64,000 bases of DNA from Frondihabitans sp. 762G35 (lineage in GTDB: Bacteria; Actinomycetota; Actinomycetes; Actinomycetales; Microbacteriaceae): assembly GCF_002074055.1 (NCBI RefSeq), contig NZ_CP014619.1, forward strand, positions 1,302,001 to 1,366,000. The letters run 5' to 3'. Both the position numbers and the translations under genes were made by a program. Positions 35,038-43,114 of this stretch are shown one piece after another. Positions within the stretch are counted from its first letter, which is position 1; the number at the start of each line of letters is the position of its first letter. The notes beneath the pieces are model-generated. The model was not told the DNA's origin, did not search any database, and was given only the letters and a program-made list of their open reading frames with translations.

Positions 35038-36414
35038 GTGCTCCAGCCCGAATTCCCAGTCGTCACCGCCGATCCCGACGTGATCGCAGGGCTGGACTAT
35101 TGGCGGACCCTCCCCATCAAGCAGCAGCCGTCCTGGCCCGACCCGACCGCCGTCGCCGCGGCGTCGGCCGAGATCGCGACGTACCCGCCCCTCGTCTTCG
35201 CGGGCGAGGTCGACACGCTCCGCGAGCGGCTCGCCTCGGCCGCGGCCGGCGAGGCGTTCCTCCTGCAGGGCGGCGACTGCGCCGAGACCTTCGCGGACGC
35301 CACGGCCGACAACATCCGCAACCGGGTCAAGACGATCCTGCAGATGGCGGTCGTGCTCACCTACGGCGCCTCCGTTCCCGTCATCAAGATGGGCCGCATG
35401 GCCGGGCAGTTCGCGAAGCCCCGCTCGAGCGACGTCGAGACCCGCGACGGCGTCTCGCTGCCCGCGTACCGCGGCGACATCATCAACGGCTACGACTTCA
35501 CGCCGGAGTCCCGGCAGCCCGATCCCCAGCGGCTCGTCCGCGGCTACCACACGTCCGCGTCGACGCTGAATCTCATCCGGGCCTTCACGCAGGGTGGCTT
35601 CGCCGACCTCCGCCAGGTGCACTCCTGGAACAAAGGCTTCGCGTCGAACCCGGCGAACGTCATGTACGAGCACCTGGCCAAGGAGATCGACAAGGCGGTC
35701 CGCTTCATGGAGGCGGCCGGAGCCGATTTCGACGAGATGCGGCGCGCCGAGTTCTACACCTGCCACGAGGCGCTCCTGATGGACTACGAGCGGCCGATGA
35801 CCCGCATCGACTCGCGGACGGGCACGCCTTACGCGCTGTCGTCGCACTTCCAGTGGATCGGCGAGCGGACCCGCGACCTCGACGGCGCCCACGTCGACTT
35901 CCTCTCCCGCGTGCGCAACCCGATCGGCGTCAAACTCGGCCCCACGACGACGCCCGACGACATGATGCGCCTGATCGACAAGCTCGATCCCGAGCGCGAG
36001 CCCGGCCGACTCACCTTCATCACGCGGATGGGCGCCGGGAAGATCCGCGACGCCCTGCCGCCGCTCCTGGAGGCCATCAAGGCCGCCGACGCCACTCCGC
36101 TGTGGGTCTCCGACCCGATGCACGGGAACGGCATGACGACGCCGTCCGGCTACAAGACGCGTCGCTTCGAGGAGATCGTCGACGAGGTCAAGGGCTTCTT
36201 CGAGGCGCACCGCGCCGCGGGGACGCACCCGGGCGGCATCCACATCGAGCTGACCGGCGACGACGTCACGGAGTGCCTCGGCGGTTCCGAGCACATCGAC
36301 GAGGCGACTCTCGCGACGCGCTACGAGAGCCTCTGCGACCCGCGGCTCAACCACATGCAGTCGCTCGAGCTCGCGTTCCTCGTCTCCGAGGAGCTGTCGC
36401 TGGCCCAGGCCTAG
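35038..36414 (+). CDS. aroG: 3-deoxy-7-phosphoheptulonate synthase, class II
   Basis: First step of the shikimate pathway. A class II (plant/mycobacterial type) enzyme of 458 residues: LDYWRTLPIKQQPSWPD at the N-terminus, AFLLQGGDCAETFAD, the metal Cys within it, KMGRMAGQFAKPRSS, GYHTSASTLNLIRAF, and FYTCHEALLMDYERPMTR. Metal-binding residues appear in the C-terminal half (SDPMHGN, GIHIELTGDDVTEC). GAGGA precedes the GTG. No attenuator-like Trp/Phe leader peptide is visible. Confidence 0.96.
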   Translation: MLQPEFPVVTADPDVIAGLDYWRTLPIKQQPSWPDPTAVAAASAEIATYPPLVFAGEVDTLRERLASAAAGEAFLLQGGDCAETFADATADNIRNRVKTILQMAVVLTYGASVPVIKMGRMAGQFAKPRSSDVETRDGVSLPAYRGDIINGYDFTPESRQPDPQRLVRGYHTSASTLNLIRAFTQGGFADLRQVHSWNKGFASNPANVMYEHLAKEIDKAVRFMEAAGADFDEMRRAEFYTCHEALLMDYERPMTRIDSRTGTPYALSSHFQWIGERTRDLDGAHVDFLSRVRNPIGVKLGPTTTPDDMMRLIDKLDPEREPGRLTFITRMGAGKIRDALPPLLEAIKAADATPLWVSDPMHGNGMTTPSGYKTRRFEEIVDEVKGFFEAHRAAGTHPGGIHIELTGDDVTECLGGSEHIDEATLATRYESLCDPRLNHMQSLELAFLVSEELSLAQA

Positions 36415-36455
36415 TCCGGCGCGAGCCCGCACGGCTCGACAAGGGCACTGTTCAC

Positions 36456-36491
36456 GACGCCGCCGCGCCTCTTCGAGGGTGCGGCGGCGTC
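36456..36491. terminator. Bidirectional hairpin terminator between aroG and the kinase gene
   Basis: GACGCCGCCGC (36456-36466) and GCGGCGGCGTC (36481-36491) form a perfect 11-bp stem around a 14-base loop in the gap between two convergent genes. There is no T-run, as usual at this GC content. Confidence 0.8.
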
Positions 36492-36501
36492 GTCCGTCGG
36501 A

Positions 36502-38472
36502 TCAGCCGACCAGGCTCCAGGTGAGGGCGATCGTGTCGTTCCGGTAGGCCGTGGCGCCGCCGGCGGGCGTTGTTGCCGTGACGTTGGCGACGCTCTTCCA
36601 GTCGCCGAGATCGCAGAGCGCCCGCGGCGTGCACGCGTCGTAGGAGACCTTGAGGCCGAGCTTGGAGATGTCGGCGATCGCCTGCTTCATCGACTTGCCC
36701 CGCTCGTCGGGGACGGTGATCGGCGTCGGCCCCTTGGAGACGACGAGGTTGATCGTGGCGCCCGGCGTCACCGGCCCCGAGGCGGCCGGTGAGGAGCTGA
36801 TGACGGCCCCGGAGGCGACGGTCTCGCTGAACTCCGAACCCGTCTGGGTGCCGGTGAGGCCGACGGCGGAGAGGGCCGCCTGCGCGTCACCGAGGGACTT
36901 CCCGGCCACGTCGGGGACGGGGCCGAGCGACACCGTGAGGGTGACCGGCTGCTTCTCGCCGTAGGTGGAGGCGTCGGCGAGGTCGACCGCGGCGCCCGCG
37001 GCGTTCGTGCCGGCCACGCCGATCACGACCCCCTTCGCCTGATCGCCGAAGCGCGACACCGAGTCGCGGACGACGAAGGCCGAGAGGGCCGACTTCGCCG
37101 CCGACTCCTGCTGGCCCACCACCTCGGGGAACGGCAGGAGCCGCGGCCCCTGCGAGACGAGGAGGGCCACCCGCGACCCCTTGGGCACGCTCGCTCCCGA
37201 GCCGGGACGCGTGCCGGTCACCTGCCCCGCCTTGATGACGGCGTCGTTGACCTTGATCTGCTGCGGAGCCACGGTGAAGCCCTGGGCGGTCAGGGCGGCG
37301 GTCGCCTCGGCGACGCTCCGGTTGGCGACACCGGGGACGGCCGCCTGCGCGCCCGGGCCGGTCGAGAACCACCACGCCGTGCCTCCGGCGATCAGGGCCA
37401 GGACCACGACGAGCACGAGCAGCACCGCGCCGCGACGACGCCGGACGGCCGCCTTGCGCCCGAGCGCGTCGGCGTTCGCCGAGCTGGTCGCAGGAGCCAC
37501 GGGTCCGGTTCGGTGCCGGGCCTTGGGCAGGATCGCGGTGTCGCCGGTCCGCCCTCCCGGTGCCGGCGGCACGGGGGCCATCGCGGCCGGCAGCACAATC
37601 GTCTTGTGGACGCCCGTGGTCTTCGGTTCGGCGACGCCTCGCTGGAGGTCGTAGAGGTGCTCGAGCATCGCCCGGGCGTCGCGCGGACGCTGGTCGGGGT
37701 CGCGCGCGGTCGCCCAGAGGACGAGCTCGTCGAGCTCGGGTGGAACCCGGGGGTTCACCGCGCTCGGCATCGGCACGGTGTCGTTCGCGTGCTGGTAGGC
37801 GATCTGCATCGGCTGCTCGCCCTTGTAGGGCTGCTCGCCGGTGAGCATCTCGTAGAGCATGATGCCGAGCGCGTAGATGTCGCTGCGGGTGTCGGCGATG
37901 CCGCGGGTCACGAGCTCGGGGGAGAGGTAGGCGATCGTGCCGAGGAGCGCGGCGCCGGTGGCCGTGTTCGCGCTGGCGGCGCGCGCGAGGCCGAAGTCGC
38001 CGATCTTGATCCGGCCGTCGTCGGCGAGGAGGACGTTCTCCGGCTTGAGGTCGCGGTGGACGATGCCCGACTTGTGAGCGGCGGCGAGGCCCGCGAGCAC
38101 CGCCTCGAGGATGTCGGTCGCCTGGTCCGGCGTCAGCACCTTGTGCTCCTGGAGGAGCTCGCGCAGCGTGATGCCGGGGAGGTACTCCATGACGAGGTAG
38201 GCGGACTCGTCGTCCTGGCCCTGGTCGAACACGTTGACCACGTTGGGGTGCGCCAGCCGAGCCGCGGACCGCGCCTCCTGGATGAAGCGCTCCTTGAAGT
38301 TCTCGTCGTCGGCGAGGTGGCCGTGCATGATCTTGACGGCGACCGGCCGTTCCAGCCGGAGGTCGGAGGCGAGGTAGACCGTCGCCATGCCGCCGCGGGC
38401 GATGCGTGAGCGCACCTGGTATCGGCCGTCGATGAGGCGGCCGATCATCGGGTCAGTCTGGTTGGCGCTCAC
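36502..38472 (-). CDS. PASTA-domain Ser/Thr protein kinase (PknB/PknL-like)
   Basis: A membrane kinase of 656 residues. Kinase domain about 1-275: glycine loop IARGGMATVY, Lys in VAVKIMHG, HRDLKPENVLL, IGDFGLAR and GTIAYLSPEL. One membrane helix follows at about GAVLLVLVVVLALIAGG, then four extracellular PASTA repeats (first VPGVANRSVAEATAAL, last VPDERGKSMKQAIADI), which bind peptidoglycan fragments. Position next to an Rv2175c-type gene and aroG matches mycobacterial pknL, but PknL has, as far as I know, no PASTA repeats, so the domain make-up is PknB-like. Confidence 0.92.
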   Translation of the reverse strand: MSANQTDPMIGRLIDGRYQVRSRIARGGMATVYLASDLRLERPVAVKIMHGHLADDENFKERFIQEARSAARLAHPNVVNVFDQGQDDESAYLVMEYLPGITLRELLQEHKVLTPDQATDILEAVLAGLAAAHKSGIVHRDLKPENVLLADDGRIKIGDFGLARAASANTATGAALLGTIAYLSPELVTRGIADTRSDIYALGIMLYEMLTGEQPYKGEQPMQIAYQHANDTVPMPSAVNPRVPPELDELVLWATARDPDQRPRDARAMLEHLYDLQRGVAEPKTTGVHKTIVLPAAMAPVPPAPGGRTGDTAILPKARHRTGPVAPATSSANADALGRKAAVRRRRGAVLLVLVVVLALIAGGTAWWFSTGPGAQAAVPGVANRSVAEATAALTAQGFTVAPQQIKVNDAVIKAGQVTGTRPGSGASVPKGSRVALLVSQGPRLLPFPEVVGQQESAAKSALSAFVVRDSVSRFGDQAKGVVIGVAGTNAAGAAVDLADASTYGEKQPVTLTVSLGPVPDVAGKSLGDAQAALSAVGLTGTQTGSEFSETVASGAVISSSPAASGPVTPGATINLVVSKGPTPITVPDERGKSMKQAIADISKLGLKVSYDACTPRALCDLGDWKSVANVTATTPAGGATAYRNDTIALTWSLVG

Positions 38473-38539
38473 TCGAGGGATTTTACGGTCGGAGCGCTGA
38501 TCGGAGAGGCCAACTCACCGCCGCGGGCCAAACCGTTAC

Positions 38540-39865
38540 TCAGAGGGAGGCGAGCCAGACGCGGGCGGGGCGCTCCCACTTGGCGTAGGCGGTCGGGTAG
38601 GCGGACACCTGGACCGCCTGGGCGGCCTGGGTCACCGTCATCCGCGACCAGCCGCGGAGGTCGAGGAGCCCGCGCGTCTTGCCCGCGTTGGGGTTGTGCA
38701 GGCCGCCGAAGAACAGTCGGGCGGCGTGCGCGGTGTCCATCAGCTGGGCCTTCTTGCCCCAGCCCGTGCTCGGCCGCTGCTGGAACAGGCCGACGGAGTC
38801 GCGGTCGCCGTGGGAGAGGTTGCGGAGCCCCGACTCCTGCGCCGCGGCGGAGAGGGCGATGACGATCCCGTAGTCGCTGACCCCGAGCGATCGGCCCACC
38901 CGGATGATGGTGCGCGCGTTGGCGGCCTGCTCCGCGTTCAGCGAGCTCGACGGGACGGGCGTGGCGCTCCCGGTCGACGCGGCGCTCACCGCGTGGGCGG
39001 CGGACGGGATCGTGAGGCGCTTGCCGGCGTAGATGGTGCTGGTCCAGCTCAGGTGGTTCGCCGCGAGGAGCTTCTCGACGGAGACCGAGTGCGCCTTGGC
39101 GATGGAGGAGAGCGTGTCGCCGGTGCGGATCACGTACGTCGACGCCTTCGAGGGCGAGGCGGCCACGGTGCGGACGGGCGCCGGAGCCGGGGCCGCCTTC
39201 GCTCCCGGGATCGTGAGGTGCTGGCCCGGGTAGATGATCGTGGTCGGCCCGAGGTGGTTCGCGGCCAGGAGGGCTGACGTCGAGACGCCGTGCCGCGCCG
39301 CGATCGACGAGACGGTGTCGCCGCGGACGATCGTGTAGCCCGTGGCGCGGGCGGGCGCAGGAGCCGCGGGTCGCGCCGCGGCCTTCGTCACGGTGTGCGT
39401 GAGGTGCAGCGTCTGCCCGGGGTAGATGGTCGACTTCCAGCTGAGTCCGTTGAGCGCGAGGACGCTCGCCGTGGAGAGGCCGAAGCGGCCCGCGATGCTC
39501 GACACCGTGTCTCCGGCGGCGACGCGGTAGGTCGTGGGGGCGGCGGCCGACTCGATGACGCCGTCGGTCGTGACGGAGGCGGTGCGGATCTCGGGCGCCG
39601 AGAGCTCGGGGGAGACGTCGATCCGGGTCTCGGGGAGCGGACTCACCCCGGGCTTCTTCAGCTGCGGCTGGACGTGGGCGGCGGCGAAGAGCGGGCCGGT
39701 CATGTTCAGGGACACGGCCATCGACGACGCCAGGACGATGGGCACGGTCCCCAGCATCGACCGGCCGATGCGATACGCCGCGCTGCGATTCGGGGTCCGG
39801 TCAGTCCCGGTCGGTGCGTCGCCGTTCAGCGAATCAGCGCCGGTCATGGATTCTGCGTCGTTCAT
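38540..39865 (-). CDS. Secreted wall enzyme with three LysM domains and a transglycosylase-like domain
   Basis: A protein of 441 residues. A hydrophobic segment near residue 40-60 (MLGTVPIVLASSMAVSLNM) is the export signal. Three LysM modules follow (YRVAAGDTVSSIAGRFGLST, YTIVRGDTVSSIAARHGVST, YVIRTGDTLSSIAKAHSVSV), separated by Ala/Pro linkers. The C-terminal region has AAQESGLRNLSHGDRDSVGLF with a likely catalytic Glu, resembling lytic transglycosylase/Rpf-like folds of actinobacteria. GGGGAAG precedes the ATG. About 100 bp upstream is an ATTGACT-TATA motif also found ahead of the 16-kb lipoprotein. Divergent from the Rv2175c-type gene. Confidence 0.87.
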   Translation of the reverse strand: MNDAESMTGADSLNGDAPTGTDRTPNRSAAYRIGRSMLGTVPIVLASSMAVSLNMTGPLFAAAHVQPQLKKPGVSPLPETRIDVSPELSAPEIRTASVTTDGVIESAAAPTTYRVAAGDTVSSIAGRFGLSTASVLALNGLSWKSTIYPGQTLHLTHTVTKAAARPAAPAPARATGYTIVRGDTVSSIAARHGVSTSALLAANHLGPTTIIYPGQHLTIPGAKAAPAPAPVRTVAASPSKASTYVIRTGDTLSSIAKAHSVSVEKLLAANHLSWTSTIYAGKRLTIPSAAHAVSAASTGSATPVPSSSLNAEQAANARTIIRVGRSLGVSDYGIVIALSAAAQESGLRNLSHGDRDSVGLFQQRPSTGWGKKAQLMDTAHAARLFFGGLHNPNAGKTRGLLDLRGWSRMTVTQAAQAVQVSAYPTAYAKWERPARVWLASL

Positions 39866-39964
39866 GGAGCTTCCCCGCGAAGGTCGGTGACGGTGGTCGG
39901 CACGGCGACGGCTGAAAGCCGCCTGGTTGCGGGCGGCGTGTCGTCGGTGTCCACGCTGACACAG

Positions 39965-39982
39965 ATGTATAGGCAAGTCAAT
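39965..39982 (-). promoter_or_regulatory. Candidate promoter/activator motif upstream of the LysM gene
   Basis: Read on the minus strand, ATTGACTTGCCTATACAT. The TTGACT and TATACA boxes are only five bases apart, too close to be one -35/-10 pair. The same arrangement (ATTGACTGGTGTATAAAT) occurs at the lipoprotein gene start; 14 of 18 bases agree. Confidence 0.4.
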
Positions 39983-40068
39983 TAACGGGGCGGGTGTGAC
40001 GGGTGTGACGACCACCCGAGTTCGGGGGGCGAGCGCGCGGGGGAGCCAACTCGTGGCACAGTGGAGGA

Positions 40069-40425
40069 GTGACTGAGCTCTCGACGCGGCCGTGGTTCGC
40101 GAACATCTCCTGGCTGACCCTCCCCGATGCGGCCGAGCTGCTCGGCACCACCGCCAGCAGGGTCCGGCGCCTCCTCGAGGAGCGCGTCCTCCTCGCGACG
40201 CACGTCGACGGCGTCCGCAAGATCCCCGCGCAGTTCGTCGTCGACGGCGAGCCGATGCACGAGCTCCGCGGCACGCTGACCGTGCTCGCCGACAACGGTT
40301 TCACCGACGACGAGGCGCTCGACTGGCTCCTGTCCGACGAGGAGTCCCTCGGCACGAGCCCCCTCGCGGCTCTCGAGGCCGGCCGCAAGGCCGAGGTGCG
40401 CCGCGTCGCCCAGTCCCTCTTGTAG
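40069..40425 (+). CDS. Rv2175c-family DNA-binding protein
   Basis: A protein of 118 residues with an N-terminal helix-turn-helix (WLTLPDAAELLGTTASRVRRLLEER) and a C-terminal DUF domain (RGTLTVLADNGFTDDEALDWL) as in mycobacterial Rv2175c, a DNA-binding protein phosphorylated by the adjacent kinase PknL. Here a PASTA kinase lies two genes away, so the pairing may be kept. GTG start; the GGAGGA sequence ahead is almost touching it, and a CACAGT box seven bases upstream allows a leaderless message. An 80-bp triple repeat begins immediately after the stop. Confidence 0.88.
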   Translation: MTELSTRPWFANISWLTLPDAAELLGTTASRVRRLLEERVLLATHVDGVRKIPAQFVVDGEPMHELRGTLTVLADNGFTDDEALDWLLSDEESLGTSPLAALEAGRKAEVRRVAQSLL

Positions 40426-40665
40426 GACGCTCCGTCGGGCAGTGCGGCCGCAAGGCGGAGGAGGACGGTGATAGCGGCGCTATCGCCGACGACGACGAGG
40501 CCGCGGACGCTCCGTCGGGCAGTGCGGCCGCAAGGCGGAGGAGGACGGTGATAGCGGCGCTTTCGCCGACGACGACGAGGCCGCGGACGCTCCGTCGGGC
40601 AGTGCGGCCGCAAGGCGGAGGAGGACGGTGATAGCGGCGCTATCGCCGACGACGACAACGCCGCG
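40426..40665. repeat. 80-bp direct repeat, three contiguous copies
   Basis: Copies at 40426-40505, 40506-40585 and 40586-40665 begin GACGCTCCGTCGGGC and end GCCGCG. Copies one and two differ at one base (GCTATC/GCTTTC), copy three at two (GACGAGG/GACAACG). Each has an inner hairpin GATAGC-GGC-GCTATC (broken in copy two). There are no spacers. The array starts on the base after the Rv2175c-type stop and ends at the stop of the convergent prenyl synthase. Confidence 0.97.
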
Positions 40666-40673
40666 GACGCGCC

Positions 40674-40688
40674 GCCCGACGGAGCGTC
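40674..40688. terminator. Inverted 15-bp copy of the repeat start; possible terminator arm
   Basis: GCCCGACGGAGCGTC is the exact reverse complement of the first 15 bases of every 80-bp repeat. Pairing with the nearest repeat start (40586) or a more distant one gives alternative long stems between two convergent genes, overlapping the prenyl synthase stop by two bases. A terminator role is an inference. Confidence 0.55.
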
Positions 40689-41808
40689 AGTAGGTGCGGC
40701 GGGTGACGGTGTCGGCGAGCTGTGACAACTGCGATCGCGCGCTCGACGCGAGCGGAGCGGACGTGATGGCCGCCTTGGCCTTCGCCACCTGGTCGGCGAT
40801 CGACTCCTCGATCGCCTCGACGGCGCCGGAGTCGCGGATCGTCGCCTGCAGCATGGCGACCTGGTCGTCGTCGAGCTCGGGGTCGCCGAGCAGCTCGTCG
40901 AGCAGTCGGACGGCGTTGCCGGGCAGGGTGGCCCGGGCGGTGGCGATCAGCACGGTGCGCTTGCCCTCCCGGAGGTCGTCCCCGGACGGCTTGCCGGTGA
41001 CGGAGGGGTCGCCGAAGACCCCCAGCAGGTCGTCGCGGAGCTGGTACGCGATCCCGAGGGGGAGGCCGAAGTGCCGGAGCGCGTCGAGGTGCTTCGTCGT
41101 CCCGCCGGCCATGGCCGCGCCGATCGTGAGGGGCGCCTCGACGGAGTACTTCGCCGACTTGTAGACGATGACGCGCTGCGCCCGGGTGAGGAGCTGATCG
41201 TCGTCGACGCTGCCCCACGCGTTCTCCTCGAGGATGTCGAGGAACTGGCCCGCGGTGACCTCGGTGCGCATCCGGTTGAACTCGCGCCTCGCGGCGCGGG
41301 CGGCCTCGCGGGAGGGCAGAGAGTCGAAGGCCTCGGAGATCAGCTCGTCGCTCCAGCTCAGCAGGAGGTCGCCGAAGAGGAGGGCTCCGGAGGTCCCGAA
41401 GGAGGCGGCGTCGCCGAGCCAGCCGCCGTCGCGGTGCAGTTCCTCGAAGCGTCGGTGCGCGGCGGGCATGCCGCGGCGGGTGTCCGACCTGTCCATGATG
41501 TCGTCGTGGACCAGGGCGGCGGCGTGGAAGAACTCGAGACCCGCCGACGCGGTCATCACCGCGGCGAGGCCGTCGCGGTCGGGTGCCGTCGCGAGCGGGT
41601 CGAAGGACTGCTCGAGCCCGGCCACCGACTGCCAGCCCCAGTAACAGAACAGGGCCCGGAATCTCTTGCCCCCGCGCAGCAGATCGGCCGAGAATCGCGC
41701 GAACGATTCGACGTCGGGAGCGATGGCCAGCAGCTGGGGTCGCTGCTCGCCGAGAAAGGTGTCGATCCGCTCTTGAACGACGTCTACTAACCGCGTACTC
41801 TCAGCCAC
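40687..41808 (-). CDS. Polyprenyl (geranylgeranyl-type) diphosphate synthase
   Basis: Trans-prenyl synthase of 373 residues. First aspartate-rich motif HDDIMDRSDTRRG (DDxxD), with GGKRFRALFCYWGW upstream; second motif YQLRDDLLGVFGDPSVTGKP; product-length residues before the first motif are FFHAAALV, bulky at some positions, consistent with C15-C20 products. Mycobacterial idsA-type genes lie in the same neighbourhood near Rv2175c. Substrate length is not certain. GTG start. Divergent from the DUF3040 gene. Confidence 0.92.
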   Translation of the reverse strand: MAESTRLVDVVQERIDTFLGEQRPQLLAIAPDVESFARFSADLLRGGKRFRALFCYWGWQSVAGLEQSFDPLATAPDRDGLAAVMTASAGLEFFHAAALVHDDIMDRSDTRRGMPAAHRRFEELHRDGGWLGDAASFGTSGALLFGDLLLSWSDELISEAFDSLPSREAARAARREFNRMRTEVTAGQFLDILEENAWGSVDDDQLLTRAQRVIVYKSAKYSVEAPLTIGAAMAGGTTKHLDALRHFGLPLGIAYQLRDDLLGVFGDPSVTGKPSGDDLREGKRTVLIATARATLPGNAVRLLDELLGDPELDDDQVAMLQATIRDSGAVEAIEESIADQVAKAKAAITSAPLASSARSQLSQLADTVTRRTY

Positions 41809-41918
41809 GCCGCCTAGCCTATCCAGTGCTTGCGGTCGTAGTATCGGAAGCTACTCACCACGCGTGGATCCCAAGCGTGAAGGGCCCGATCAGTGGGCTG
41901 AGCCTGAAGGGAACCAAG

Positions 41919-42332
41919 ATGCCTCTTTCCGAACAGGAGCAGCGGCTGCTCGAAGAGATGGAGCGCAGCCTCTACAACAACGACTCCGATTTCGTCACCA
42001 CCATGAGCTCCGGTCGAGGACGACCGAGCTACACCATGGTGGTCCTCGGAATCCTCGGGTCGCTCGTCGGCATCGGGATCGTCATCACGGGCGTGGCTCT
42101 CCGCCAGCCCCTCATCGGGGTGGCCGGCTTCATCGTCCTCCTCGCGGGCGCCCTCTTCGCCATCGCTCCTCCCCGTCGTCGTCGTGGTCTCCTCGGCCCG
42201 GCCCCGGTCCCTCCCCGTTCCTCCACCGGCGGTGCTCCGCGGGGTCGCGGCAGGGGCGCCTCCAAGGGCGGCAGCATGATGGACCGCCTCAACGAGCGCT
42301 GGGACAAGCGGCAGGGCGGCGACGGGCGCTAG
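41919..42332 (+). CDS. DUF3040 family membrane protein
   Basis: A protein of 137 residues starting MPLSEQEQRLLEEMERSLYNND, the DUF3040 signature, followed by two membrane helices (MVVLGILGSLVGIGIVITG and IGVAGFIVLLAGALFAI) and a basic tail. Function unknown, but it is nearly always found upstream of mraZ in actinobacteria (Rv2169c in M. tuberculosis), as here. AAGGGAA lies ahead of the ATG. Confidence 0.9.
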   Translation: MPLSEQEQRLLEEMERSLYNNDSDFVTTMSSGRGRPSYTMVVLGILGSLVGIGIVITGVALRQPLIGVAGFIVLLAGALFAIAPPRRRRGLLGPAPVPPRSSTGGAPRGRGRGASKGGSMMDRLNERWDKRQGGDGR

Positions 42333-42365
42333 CTCGAGTTCAGCGCCACTCGCACCCACAGAGAC

Positions 42366-42394
42366 AGGGTCGACCCTCGGGTCGGCCCTTTTTC
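42366..42394 (+). terminator. Rho-independent terminator after the DUF3040 gene
   Basis: GGGTCGACC and GGTCGGCCC form a stem with a CTCG loop (one G-T type mismatch), followed by a run of five T. It is the clearest intrinsic terminator in the window and isolates the mraZ promoter from upstream transcription. Confidence 0.8.
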
Positions 42395-42443
42395 GTGCGC
42401 TCATTCGCTCTCGGCCGTCTCTTTTCACTCCCTTTTCCTCCAC

Positions 42444-42473
42444 CCCGCCGATCCCCGGAACGGCGGGTTTTTC
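42444..42473 (+). terminator. Second intrinsic terminator upstream of mraZ
   Basis: CCCGCCG (42444-42450) and CGGCGGG (42461-42467) pair perfectly around ATCCCCGGAA, followed by TTTTT. A third, weaker stem (CCCCGA/TCGGGG, near 42477-42499) with a short TTTT follows, so transcription into the dcw cluster is blocked by stacked hairpins. Confidence 0.75.
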
Positions 42474-42507
42474 TCGTCCCCGACGGCCCCCGTTCGGGGC
42501 ATTTTCG

Positions 42508-42540
42508 TTGTTTGGTGGTGCGTTGTGGAGTAAAGTGGAG
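42508..42540 (+). promoter_or_regulatory. mraZ promoter overlapped by MraZ-type operator repeats
   Basis: TTGTTT (42508-42513) and TAAAGT (42531-42536) with a 17-bp spacer form the promoter. Three repeats GTGGTG (42515), GTGGAG (42525) and GTGGAG (42535) recur with exactly 10-bp period, one helical turn, covering spacer and -10. MraZ binds closely spaced GTGG/TGGG direct repeats at its own promoter in other bacteria, so autorepression is expected. Confidence 0.8.
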
Positions 42541-42581
42541 GAACAGCCACCGAGTGGGGCCGTAGTGAGCGGGGGTGCAAC

Positions 42582-43013
42582 GTGTTCCTCGGTACATACG
42601 CGCCCCGGCTCGACGAGAAAGGGCGCATCATCCTCCCCGCGAAGTACCGTGACGAACTGGCCGCCGGCCTCGTCATGACCCGGGGCCAGGAGCGGTGCGT
42701 CTACGTCTTCAGCCAGCGCGAGTTCGAAGACCTCCACTCCCGCATCCGGCAGGCGCCCGTCACCAGCAAGCAGGCCCGCGACTACCTGCGACTGTTCCTC
42801 TCCGGCGCCTCCGACGAGATCCCCGACAAGCAGCACCGCGTGACGATCCCCGCGAACCTCCGCGAGTACGCCGGGCTCGGCCGCGACCTCACGGTGATCG
42901 GCGCCGGCAACCGCGCCGAGATCTGGGACACCGAGGCGTGGAACACCTACTACTCCGAGCAGGAGGAGTCCTTCGCAGACACCACGGAGGAGGTGATCCC
43001 CGGGCTCTTCTGA
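42582..43013 (+). CDS. mraZ: Transcriptional regulator MraZ
   Basis: A protein of 143 residues with two SpoVT/AbrB-like halves: [23 protein letters not shown] and [24 protein letters not shown], each with the DxxGR/DxxxR core. It is the first gene of the division and cell wall cluster and normally represses it. GTG start; ribosome site is GCGGGGG, weak, possibly limiting MraZ production. Confidence 0.95.
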   Translation: MFLGTYAPRLDEKGRIILPAKYRDELAAGLVMTRGQERCVYVFSQREFEDLHSRIRQAPVTSKQARDYLRLFLSGASDEIPDKQHRVTIPANLREYAGLGRDLTVIGAGNRAEIWDTEAWNTYYSEQEESFADTTEEVIPGLF

Positions 43014-43114
43014 CCCTCTGGCCCTGACTCCCAGCCGTCCACCCCTGGCGCACCTTCCCCGGTGCCAGGTGGGATGGATGGGGATCAGGGCCCGAGGATC
43101 CGGGCTCCGTCACC

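Noticed and set aside
40092-40631. Open frame running through the 80-bp repeats
   Set aside because: It starts inside the Rv2175c-type gene in another frame and has no ribosome site; the repeats happen to lack stops in this phase.
40426-40688. 80-bp repeats considered as a CRISPR array
   Set aside because: Units are contiguous with no unique spacers, and no cas gene is nearby.
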